Positions 22,937-29,474 of a stretch of 29,503 bases of DNA are shown one piece after another. The notes under the pieces are model-generated. The model searched no databases, was not told where the DNA came from, and worked only from the letters and a program-made list of their open reading frames with translations. Position 1 is the first letter of the stretch. The number at the start of each line of letters is the position of its first letter. The stretch comes from a virus. The position numbers and the translations under genes are program-made. The stretch is taken from IMG/VR virus record IMGVR_UViG_3300009034_000169, positions 1-29,503 of that record. The stretch is one strand, 5' to 3'.

Positions 22937-23143
22937 ATGAAAAAATTATTTATTTCTATTTTTACAAGGATTTTAAAATTAATTATTAAGCTAATTTCAG
23001 TCAAAGGCCTGGTTTTTTTTATGGGTACGACGCTTGTTTTTCACAAAGTGATTGATGGCTGGATTTGGTTTGCTTTAGCAATTCTAATTGTCAGCACACG
23101 TATGTTTGAAAAATTTATTGCAAAATTACCTGGGATAAAATAA
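22937..23143 (+). CDS. Holin candidate (two membrane segments)
   Basis: The 68-residue protein has two hydrophobic stretches (ISIFTRILKLIIKLIS with GLVFFMGTTLVF, and GWIWFALAILIVSTRMF), separated by a short polar turn, and ends in basic residues (FIAKLPGIK). GAGGAGGG precedes its ATG. Size, topology and position between other small membrane genes and an enzyme gene match a class II holin. The downstream gene overlaps its stop by one base. The function is inferred; no family is certain. Confidence 0.55.
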   Translation: MKKLFISIFTRILKLIIKLISVKGLVFFMGTTLVFHKVIDGWIWFALAILIVSTRMFEKFIAKLPGIK

Positions 23144-24048
23144 TGGAAAATATTGTAATTATTATAATTGGTATTATAGTTTTTATATTAGGATATTTAG
23201 GATTTTCTTTAAATAAAGATAAAAAGAAATCTAAAAAGGAGTTAGAAAATGATCTACAAACGATGGATAGCAATGCTATTATTGACAGCCTTGATAATTC
23301 CGATGTTGTGGAGTCAACCATTGACAAAGGAGGAGATCGATTCAGCGATAAAGTCAGAGGACTTATTTTTGGGTTCGGACGTAAAAATATTGATATGGCA
23401 AATATACCAGGAAGCACTACTGGAAATAAAGGAGACAAGCAAGGAAGCAGTGAAACAAGCAGTAATTCCATTATTGGCACAGATACAAATTCAGGATCAG
23501 GGAATGGATCAGATAAAAATGGAACAGGGGATAATGGGTTGGATAATAGGTGGGGAGACGATAATAATAACGGGATTGATATTTCTAATATTGATAAAAT
23601 AAAAGTTTATCAATTAGATTCTGAATTGCCAACTCAAATCAGAAAAACTGGTTGTAATATTTTGGTTTGCGGATTTTTAGCCTCATTATTTTCTAAAAGA
23701 AAATTAATAATAGATAATTATAAAGTTATTTATCATTATTTAATTAGAAAAAAATTAATTAATGATAAATGTGTTGTTCTTGATATGGAAAAATTGATAA
23801 CTCATTTTTTTAAAATGCTAAAAGAGAATAAAAAATGTATTCATGTTGGAAATTCAGAACCACGTTTTGATGACGTAAAAACAGATATGACTATATTGAA
23901 ATATAAGACGACTTTTGGCGGTGAATATGGATTTGAACATTATAAGGCAGGTGATCAAAAAGGTAAAAAAATATATGATCCCATGCATGGAAAACTTGAT
24001 AATGATATAATTTTTAAAGAATTTTTAAGATTCAGGATAGATATTTAA
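23143..24048 (+). CDS. Membrane-anchored cysteine-peptidase-like protein with disordered linker
   Basis: The 301-residue protein starts in a TAATG overlap with the holin candidate. Residues 4-23 are a strongly hydrophobic anchor followed by KDKKKSKK. Residues ~36-154 are a hydrophilic, largely Gly/Ser/Asn/Asp linker (GSGNGSDKNGTGD is typical). The folded C-terminal part (158-301) contains TGCNILVCGFLA with C171, YGFEHYKAGD with H266, and KIYDP with D279. The Cys-His-Asp order and the final YDP are those of C39-like/DUF261 papain-fold proteins known in phages. It may be a tethered or signal-arrest lysis peptidase; a non-catalytic role is possible. The linker region doubles as a coding region for another protein in a second frame. 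The 3' end overlaps the convergent gene by 17 nt. Confidence 0.62.
   Translation: MENIVIIIIGIIVFILGYLGFSLNKDKKKSKKELENDLQTMDSNAIIDSLDNSDVVESTIDKGGDRFSDKVRGLIFGFGRKNIDMANIPGSTTGNKGDKQGSSETSSNSIIGTDTNSGSGNGSDKNGTGDNGLDNRWGDDNNNGIDISNIDKIKVYQLDSELPTQIRKTGCNILVCGFLASLFSKRKLIIDNYKVIYHYLIRKKLINDKCVVLDMEKLITHFFKMLKENKKCIHVGNSEPRFDDVKTDMTILKYKTTFGGEYGFEHYKAGDQKGKKIYDPMHGKLDNDIIFKEFLRFRIDI
23249..23602 (+). CDS. Nested overlapping membrane/secreted protein, spanin-like topology
   Basis: This 117-residue frame lies wholly inside the previous gene in another frame. It has its own AAAGGAG (23235-23241) with 7 nt spacing to the ATG. The product starts like a signal sequence (MIYKRWIAMLLLTALIIPML, then WSQ), continues as an amphipathic middle (EALLEIKETSKEAVKQAV) and ends with a second hydrophobic stretch (~98-116, WIIGGETIIITGLIFLILI). 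The host gene is low-complexity exactly here, so the constraint seems to be on this frame. N-terminal signal plus C-terminal membrane segment is the topology of unimolecular spanins, and nested genes are known for Rz/Rz1, but no lipobox Cys is present. Function is unproven. Confidence 0.65.
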   Translation: MIYKRWIAMLLLTALIIPMLWSQPLTKEEIDSAIKSEDLFLGSDVKILIWQIYQEALLEIKETSKEAVKQAVIPLLAQIQIQDQGMDQIKMEQGIMGWIIGGETIIITGLIFLILIK

Positions 24049-24253
24049 TTCCGCAATTAGGACAAAATATAGGTTGTATTGGATTTATAAATTCTTTTCC
24101 AGAATAATTTCCAAAAATATCTTTTTCTTGATATCTAATATAAAAACTTATATATTCTTTTCCAGTTGTTAGATTTTTCATAGTTTTTAATCTTTTTGTT
24201 TTGTTTTCTTTCTGCATTCTCTCATTTATTTCATTTATACAATTACAACTCAT
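24032..24253 (-). CDS. Small zinc-binding phage protein (CxC...CxxC)
   Basis: The 73-residue protein is last in the leftward cluster and starts in an ATGA overlap with the radical SAM gene. It opens MSCNCINEINERM and ends IFCPNCGIKYL: one CxC and one CxxC pair, probably one zinc site joining both ends of a short beta domain (NLTTGKEYISFYIRYQEK). I know this 'CNC...N..TG...FCPxCGxKY' pattern from unassigned phage early genes. Function is unknown. It overlaps the late operon by 17 nt tail to tail; no intrinsic terminator is visible between the converging units. Confidence 0.65.
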   Translation of the reverse strand: MSCNCINEINERMQKENKTKRLKTMKNLTTGKEYISFYIRYQEKDIFGNYSGKEFINPIQPIFCPNCGIKYLS

Positions 24254-25122
24254 TTATATTCTTTCCATTTCACAGTCTTGAAAATTGCTTTATGATTAAC
24301 CCATCTACAAAATTGTTTTTGTTTTTTTGTTATTTTTATATTATCAAAATCCATATAAGGTTGTGCAAAAAAATCTAATTTTAAATATCTTAATTTATTT
24401 ATTCGATATAAAGCATCTTCAATCTCTTTTACTAAAATATATATAAAATAATTTTTAGGAGTTGTATTATATCTTCTTAATAATTCAACAGCTTTTATCA
24501 CTGAATCAATTTGACTTTTTTTATCACAAGCCATTCTAACAGGTTTTAACCATTTGACTTTAGATAATAATTTAGCAATATCTTCTATAATTAATCTCGC
24601 ATCAAGCCCTTGATTAAAGTCAACTTTAATTCCTAATTTTATTATTTTTTCTATTTGTTGCAAACCCCATTCATGAGATAATACATTATTATCAAGTAAA
24701 ATTGCTGATTTTTTATCTTCAATAAATTCTTTTATATCTTGATATTTTTGAATATATCCTTCTTTTTTATATACTAAACAAAAACTACATTTCCTGATAC
24801 AACCTCTTGTCAAAAATCCATAAGCATGTTGACAACCATATAAATTATAATCTGGTTGTATATATTCAATATTTTTATCTAATTTTATATTATAATTTTT
24901 ATATCCACTTCCACCTTGAATAATTTTATCAGATTGTATAATAGTTTTATTTTCTTTTGTCCAAGTAAAAACTTTTGATTTATATACAATATCATATTGA
25001 AATAAATTATTCATAAACTCTACATTATCCCCTTGTTTTTTATGATAAGTAGATAATTTCATTAATGCTAAATTAGGGAAATTATGCCCATCAACATCAT
25101 ACAACCCTATATTAATCATCAT
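24250..25122 (-). CDS. Radical SAM protein with cobalamin-domain-like N-terminus
   Basis: The 290-residue protein carries GCIRKCSFC (107-115), the CxxxCxxC that binds a 4Fe-4S cluster in radical SAM enzymes (C108, C112, C115). It is followed by an aromatic-rich LVYKKEG and, later, VDFNQGLDARLI near 170-182, typical of the beta strands of the partial TIM barrel. The first 45 residues (IGLYDVDGHNFPNLALMKLS) resemble the beginning of the B12-binding domain in MiaB/B12-radical SAM groups, but the domain is too short to be complete. Similar proteins are known in phages; their substrate is not known to me. It is encoded with DUF3310 and small membrane genes. Confidence 0.85.
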   Translation of the reverse strand: MMINIGLYDVDGHNFPNLALMKLSTYHKKQGDNVEFMNNLFQYDIVYKSKVFTWTKENKTIIQSDKIIQGGSGYKNYNIKLDKNIEYIQPDYNLYGCQHAYGFLTRGCIRKCSFCLVYKKEGYIQKYQDIKEFIEDKKSAILLDNNVLSHEWGLQQIEKIIKLGIKVDFNQGLDARLIIEDIAKLLSKVKWLKPVRMACDKKSQIDSVIKAVELLRRYNTTPKNYFIYILVKEIEDALYRINKLRYLKLDFFAQPYMDFDNIKITKKQKQFCRWVNHKAIFKTVKWKEYK

Positions 25123-25270
25123 TCTTTCTCTCTAGTTCTACTTGTATTCTTTGCCACCATTCCGCAAATCCTAGAATAATAAATAATATTAATAATATTG
25201 AGATAATTATTACTGTAAATATAGGCTCTGTTGTCTTGTTGAATATTATTTTCATTATTTTTTCAAACAT
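25112..25270 (-). CDS. 52-residue single-pass membrane protein
   Basis: The frame starts at an ATG at 25270 (AGAGGAGA 8 nt before it), overlaps DUF3310 by 8 nt and the radical SAM gene by 11 nt. It reads MFEKIMKIIFNKTTEP, then one membrane segment IFTVIIISILLILFIILGF, and a charged tail FAEWWQRIQVELERKNDD. Tight overlaps on both sides and a good SD support a real gene. Function unknown. Confidence 0.65.
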   Translation of the reverse strand: MFEKIMKIIFNKTTEPIFTVIIISILLILFIILGFAEWWQRIQVELERKNDD

Positions 25271-25469
25271 TATTTTTTCTCCTCTCAATTTCTCTTTTTA
25301 CATACCATAATGCTTTTCCTAAATCTTCTAAAGCATTATCTTTCAAGTCAGCTCTCCAGATATATTTTATTGCATTTCCCAGACAAAAATTCATATGCTC
25401 CACAATTTCTATACACTCAATTCCTGATGGATGTTTCGTGTAATGTTTTGGATGATCGACTTTATCCAT
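25263..25469 (-). CDS. DUF3310 family protein
   Basis: The 68-residue protein matches the short phage DUF3310 (SaV-like) family throughout: DHPKHYTKHPSGIECIEIVE, then NFCLGNAIKYIWRADLKDN, then EDLGKALWYVKREIERR. The family is very common in early regions of phages; proteins are sometimes labelled nucleotide kinase, which the sequence does not support as there is no P-loop. It starts directly after the stop of the preceding membrane gene. The length is normal for the core of the family. Function is not established. Confidence 0.88.
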   Translation of the reverse strand: MDKVDHPKHYTKHPSGIECIEIVEHMNFCLGNAIKYIWRADLKDNALEDLGKALWYVKREIERRKNNV

Positions 25470-25745
25470 TTATTTTCCTTCAAAACCTTCCAAATTTAAT
25501 AATAGCAATCTCCTTTCAAGAATATTATCATCGTAACTTAATATTATATCATGTATTAATTTGTTAATTATTGTAAGTTTTTCCATATAAATATTATGCA
25601 TTTTGCTTAAATATATAATTTCATTTTTATATTTGTTTGTAAAAACTGATAAAACAAAAACACTAAATAATATAATCGAACAAATAAAAAATATAATAAT
25701 CCAGAATAAAATTTTAATACTTTTATGAAGGACGATGGTTTTCAT
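25470..25745 (-). CDS. 91-residue membrane protein
   Basis: An N-terminal HKSIK basic stretch is followed by a long membrane segment (LFWIIIFFICSIILFSVFVLSVF, here split LFWIIIFFICSI and ILFSVFVLSVF) and then a ~55-residue helical, charged domain with heptad-like leucines (IIYLSKMHNIYMEKL, NILERRLLLLNLEGF). It overlaps the upstream 47-residue frame by 23 nt and ends at the base adjoining the DUF3310 start. N-in/C-out or C-in topology cannot be decided. Function unknown. Confidence 0.6.
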   Translation of the reverse strand: MKTIVLHKSIKILFWIIIFFICSIILFSVFVLSVFTNKYKNEIIYLSKMHNIYMEKLTIINKLIHDIILSYDDNILERRLLLLNLEGFEGK

Positions 25746-25866
25746 CTTCGTATTTCTCTAGCTCCTTATCTGTCATATTCAACCAGCATTTATAACATAA
25801 TTGCTCATACCAAAATGCAGTTTGCTTTTTATCACATTTTTTACATATCATATATTCTTTCTTCAT
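25723..25866 (-). CDS. 47-residue zinc-ribbon protein
   Basis: The ATG at 25866 has AGGAAA upstream at good distance and overlaps the previous stop as ATGA. The product reads MKKEYMICKKCDKKQTAFWY, then EQLCYKCWLNMTDKEL and an acidic tail. CKKC and CYKC, 15 residues apart, form a zinc-ribbon-like knuckle pair. It is too short to be listed as an ordinary gene but both overlaps and the Cys pairs support it. A role in binding nucleic acid or protein is plausible; none can be named. Confidence 0.62.
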   Translation of the reverse strand: MKKEYMICKKCDKKQTAFWYEQLCYKCWLNMTDKELEKYEDENHRPS

Positions 25867-25955
25867 ATCTTTTTTTTCCTCACTATGCAATATAGAGTTT
25901 TAATTATTTCAAATAATAGAAATATACTGCATAAAATTATTATTATCATATACAT
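25863..25955 (-). CDS. 30-residue membrane peptide
   Basis: The frame gives MYMIIIILCSIFLLFEIIKT and then LYCIVRKKKI: one hydrophobic helix with a basic C-terminus (N-out/C-in expected). It ends in an ATGA overlap with the 47-residue gene, which suggests coupling. The upstream site (TAAGAATAA) is a poor SD. It is the first frame after a terminator, so it may be a leader or a real micro-membrane protein. Evidence is modest. Confidence 0.4.
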   Translation of the reverse strand: MYMIIIILCSIFLLFEIIKTLYCIVRKKKI

Positions 25956-25963
25956 TTATTCTT

Positions 25964-26035
25964 AAAAAAAAATGGACGATCTTATAAAAATAATAAAATA
26001 TATATACTTAAAGGAGGTATTTGACCGCCCATTTT
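25964..26035 (-). terminator. Probable intrinsic terminator after the nuclease/membrane genes
   Basis: Read on the minus strand, AAAATGGGCGGTC (26035-26023) pairs with GATCGTCCATTTT (25981-25969) over 13 bp including two G-U pairs, and is followed by further T residues, so the 3' arm runs into a tract of nine T (25972-25964). The 41-nt loop is long for a terminator. The loop holds ACCTCCTTTAAG, complementary to an SD. The G-U pairs exist only on this strand, which favours leftward function. Confidence 0.6.
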
Positions 26036-26043
26036 AATAAATT

Positions 26044-26247
26044 TTATCCCCAAATAGATTTTTTCGTTTTTATATTATCATAAATAATAGCACATTCTAC
26101 AATCAATATTAGTGCTGTACAGACTAATTTAATTGCAAAAGCAAACCCTGCCCAAATAAGAATTAACCAGAATATTAAACCAATCCATCGGAATAACGTT
26201 AAAATAATTTTTTTTATTGCTTTTTCTTTTATTATTTTTGATTGCAT
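26044..26247 (-). CDS. 67-residue membrane protein
   Basis: The protein overlaps the end of the nuclease fusion gene by 16 nt, so it is probably translated from the same mRNA. A basic start (MQSKIIKEKAIKK) precedes a hydrophobic stretch of ~45 residues (IILTLFRWIGLIFWLILIWA, GFAFAIKLVCTALILIVECA), long enough for two membrane helices joined by a tight turn. It ends with NIKTKKSIWG. Function unknown; a tether for the DNA-processing enzyme or an early inhibitor are possibilities only. Confidence 0.58.
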   Translation of the reverse strand: MQSKIIKEKAIKKIILTLFRWIGLIFWLILIWAGFAFAIKLVCTALILIVECAIIYDNIKTKKSIWG

Positions 26248-29200
26248 ATCAATTCCTTCACATTAATATTATTTTGAATGTAATTATGCGTATCAGGTGC
26301 ATGTGATATTACAATCACTTGATTCGATTTACCATCAAAATATTTTTTTTGCATTTCGTAGTATTCTTGAATTCTGTGCGGTTGAATAGGAGCATCAGCT
26401 TCGTCAGAAATGATGGGACTATAATTTTTCTGCGTTCTTTCATTTCTTTTTCTAATAAGAGCTTTCACATACGCATCATTGAAAAAAGCTTTTTGACCAA
26501 CTGAATATTTCAGGAATGATCGTTCTTCGCCGATTTCAGAATCGTATATTTTTATGTCAAAAATATCTTTCAGCCCTTTTTTGCTTACATCCTGAGTAAT
26601 AGTTCTAAAAGTAAATCTGCCAGTTTCATATTCTGATATCAACCTATTAGCCTCAGCATCAATCGAATCAGTGATAAGACTTAATTCTAATGCAGGAATT
26701 TTATCAGACTGTAACATAGATGCAATATATTTCCAATCAATAAGATCAAGATTAAATAATTTAAGAGATTGCCTTTTATTTTTTATTTGATCTTTTATTT
26801 TTTTAGCCTTTTCAATTGATTCCTGTTTGTTTTTTATTTGCGTTTCAAGTATAGAAACCGCCTGTAATAACTCATTCCTATGATGACTCAAAGCTATAAT
26901 ATTTTTATTTATTTCTATCAATTTGGATTCTATTGTATTATCTATATTATATATTTGTGTTTTTAATATTTTCTGTTCAAATTTTAATTCAGTTATATTA
27001 GTTTCAATTTCTGCAATCAATTTATCAGATGAATTAATTTCATTAAGAATATTTTGTAATTCAACACGCTTAGAATCAGTAAGAATTTTTGTTAAATTAA
27101 ATTTTTCAGGCATCTTTGGTTCGATAAGATTTTCAATTATACATTTTCTTTTTTTTAATTTTGCTGGTATGGTCGCAAGTTCGCTTTGCAATTTATCAAT
27201 TTGAATTTTATTTTCTGGATCAATATATCCGCATTGCGGACATATTTTTTCAAGGATTCTAATTTTATCTGCAATGACCATGCTTCTCGTATCAAGCTTT
27301 CTGATTTCATTAGTAAATTTTGTATTCTCAATTCTATATTCTGATAATAATCTTTCATATTTACGTTGCTCCTTTATTTGTTTTTTCTCCAATTTTTGCT
27401 GTTCCGCATCAACAGCTAATTTAGATTCTATTTCTTTTTTTCTTTTCATTTGTAATTTTATTTTTTCTATACGTTCATTTTTATTATTAATATTTTCAAT
27501 TATTTCAAGAAATATTTTTGTATCATTATTTTTTCGATTTTTTGCAATATCATTTTTTATTTTTTCTTCTTGCAACTTGTTTCTAATAATTTCAGATTTA
27601 GAAAATTGATTTTTCAAATTTTGCTGTTCATTATTTTTTTTATTAAGTTCAAATAGCAAATTTTCGATTTCCATTTCAATTGGTTTTATATTAATATCAA
27701 ATTGTTCAGCACCATTTAACCAATTTTCTGTATTAGTTATTTCTTGATTTATTTCTTTGACTTTATCCAAGGCATATTTTTTTTCGCTATCTCTATCTAC
27801 TCCAGCGATTGATTGTACCAGATCCCGAATATCTGTCATATTTGCCATCATAAGTCCGCTCGTACCATGGCGTGATTGTAATGGCTGAACGTAGAATGAT
27901 GTAAGCATATAATCTTGAAATGATCCATAAAGTTCCTCGCATTTATTATGCATTTCATCAAATGCTCCTTTTTCTAATACAGGGAATCCACCGACTATTA
28001 AGGAACATATTACTTTAGGATTTTTGGTATGTGCTCCTTGGATTTGAATATTATGTATATGTTCAATTTTATTGATAACAACCCATTTTTTTATATAAGA
28101 AACAGGCTGATCAAAAAAATCCTTTATTGCACTTGAACGTCCTGAATTTGTATCTTTGCCTATTATACAAGGATAAGGATGACAAAATGCTACTGTCGAT
28201 GATTTCCCAGAACCATTGTCTCCCATAAGAGAATTCAGACCTGTGGGTGATTCTCCTAAATTCCATTTCAATGTTTTGCTACCAAATAATGTGCATCCTG
28301 CTATCTCGATACCCATTAATTTAAAATTTATAGGTTTCAAAGATAATTCTGGAATATATTCTGTAATAGTTTTTACCTTTTTGCAAACGTCAGAGGAGAC
28401 AGTCGGATCAATAAGTTTGAATAAATCCGTCAAGCAAGTTATTTTTGCTGCCTGTTCCTCAGTAATACGTTGCGTTTTTATTCTTTTTTCATCATAAGTT
28501 ATCCTAGACCAAGGATGTCCTGCAGGATATTTATCATTGGGATTATTTGTTACTAGCCAATAAGCGATTTCTGGATTATAAAAATCTAAAGATTTTGTTA
28601 TTTTTCTACGCTCAGGAGTTCCATAAGAAATAGAATCATTTAACACGATATTATCTGAATGATTTATCGTTATCAAATTCATTCCTGGAATAAAATCTAA
28701 ATAATTCCAAGGCCTGTCATCAATCCCGCAGTACCCAGCATATCCAGCACATATTTTTTCTGACTCCCATGGGATATGCCTATGGCCAAGAGAAAGCCTG
28801 TCAAGCCCTGCACGCTCCAATATTTCTGTATGGATTACTATATTAGAACATTTTGTAATTATGTCGTTTGAATTCTCTTGTAGACTGTCAGACACCTCTC
28901 CATGGAAAAGCATAATTGCAGGAATATCGTTATATTTCAATCGCATGGGTGCTACATATTCATCAATATATTTCTCGAATAGATCAACTGCTTTTTTATT
29001 AGCCTGTTCAGAAGTAAGCTTTGTTTTTGCTAGAATATTTTTTGTAGTGAGTTCAGATACACCGAAAATAATACAATCTGAATTTTCCTCAATAGATTGA
29101 TTTAATTTTTGTATATTCCCACAATCAAATATATTATTATACCCATACACATTATCAGGCCTCAATAATACCAACCCGATATCCTCAAGTGGTTTATACA

Positions 29201-29456
29201 TCTCCTCATTTTCATGGCCAGGCGTACCTACCACGGCACAGACTGGACAGATTTTTATAAGTTCTTTGATCTTTTCACGTAATTGATTATAGGCCTTGGT
29301 AAGATAGAAATTCTTGTTATGCATATCCCCAGGAAATGCTACAAAATCGACCTTTTCTTTTTTTGCTGTCTCGATAATTTTATCAAGACAATTTAACGTT
29401 GTATCAATCCAGCGTTCATCCGCATGAATATCACTTGCTTCAATATATTTTATCAT
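26232..29456 (-). CDS. Single-chain SbcD/Mre11 nuclease - SbcC/Rad50 ATPase fusion
   Basis: The 1074-residue protein starts at an ATG with GGAGG 6 nt upstream. Residues 1-~285 are a metallophosphoesterase: SDIH (8-11), PGDMHN (42-47), GTPGHE (77-82), FHGEVSD (184-190) and LGHRHIP (223-229), the five Mre11/SbcD motifs in order, although the third lacks the usual Asn of GNHD/E. Residues ~376-1074 are an SbcC/Rad50-type ATPase: Walker A GDNGSGKSS (412-420), a coiled coil (~560-735 and ~745-900) around a zinc hook CPQC (739-742), KYSVGQKAFFNDAYVKAL (983-1000) as ABC signature, Walker B IISDEAD (1015-1021) and SHAPD (1051-1055). It would process DNA ends in phage replication or recombination, as T4 gp47/gp46 do as two chains. 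Its size is close to gp47 plus gp46 with longer coils. It lies in a leftward early-type unit. Confidence 0.93.
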   Translation of the reverse strand: MIKYIEASDIHADERWIDTTLNCLDKIIETAKKEKVDFVAFPGDMHNKNFYLTKAYNQLREKIKELIKICPVCAVVGTPGHENEEMYKPLEDIGLVLLRPDNVYGYNNIFDCGNIQKLNQSIEENSDCIIFGVSELTTKNILAKTKLTSEQANKKAVDLFEKYIDEYVAPMRLKYNDIPAIMLFHGEVSDSLQENSNDIITKCSNIVIHTEILERAGLDRLSLGHRHIPWESEKICAGYAGYCGIDDRPWNYLDFIPGMNLITINHSDNIVLNDSISYGTPERRKITKSLDFYNPEIAYWLVTNNPNDKYPAGHPWSRITYDEKRIKTQRITEEQAAKITCLTDLFKLIDPTVSSDVCKKVKTITEYIPELSLKPINFKLMGIEIAGCTLFGSKTLKWNLGESPTGLNSLMGDNGSGKSSTVAFCHPYPCIIGKDTNSGRSSAIKDFFDQPVSYIKKWVVINKIEHIHNIQIQGAHTKNPKVICSLIVGGFPVLEKGAFDEMHNKCEELYGSFQDYMLTSFYVQPLQSRHGTSGLMMANMTDIRDLVQSIAGVDRDSEKKYALDKVKEINQEITNTENWLNGAEQFDINIKPIEMEIENLLFELNKKNNEQQNLKNQFSKSEIIRNKLQEEKIKNDIAKNRKNNDTKIFLEIIENINNKNERIEKIKLQMKRKKEIESKLAVDAEQQKLEKKQIKEQRKYERLLSEYRIENTKFTNEIRKLDTRSMVIADKIRILEKICPQCGYIDPENKIQIDKLQSELATIPAKLKKRKCIIENLIEPKMPEKFNLTKILTDSKRVELQNILNEINSSDKLIAEIETNITELKFEQKILKTQIYNIDNTIESKLIEINKNIIALSHHRNELLQAVSILETQIKNKQESIEKAKKIKDQIKNKRQSLKLFNLDLIDWKYIASMLQSDKIPALELSLITDSIDAEANRLISEYETGRFTFRTITQDVSKKGLKDIFDIKIYDSEIGEERSFLKYSVGQKAFFNDAYVKALIRKRNERTQKNYSPIISDEADAPIQPHRIQEYYEMQKKYFDGKSNQVIVISHAPDTHNYIQNNINVKELICNQK

Positions 29457-29474
29457 AATTTACCTCCAATAATT

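Noticed and set aside
23115-23480. 121-codon minus-strand frame over the lysis region
   Set aside because: It is antisense to two overlapping plus-strand frames with good SDs, and lacks its own SD. Its hydrophobic start is the complement of the Gly/Ser-rich linker.
25870-25960. Promoter for the micro-gene cluster (TTGAAA on the minus strand near 25905-25910)
   Set aside because: A TTGAAA exists, but the hexamer 17 nt downstream (TGCATA) is a poor -10. I could not support a promoter after the terminator, so the start of this unit remains unknown.
26319-29100. Plus-strand frames opposite the nuclease fusion gene (e.g. 26923-27204, 27274-27609, 28216-28497)
   Set aside because: All are Phe/Ser/Ile-rich complements of the Lys/Glu-rich coiled-coil coding sequence, with no promoter or SD.
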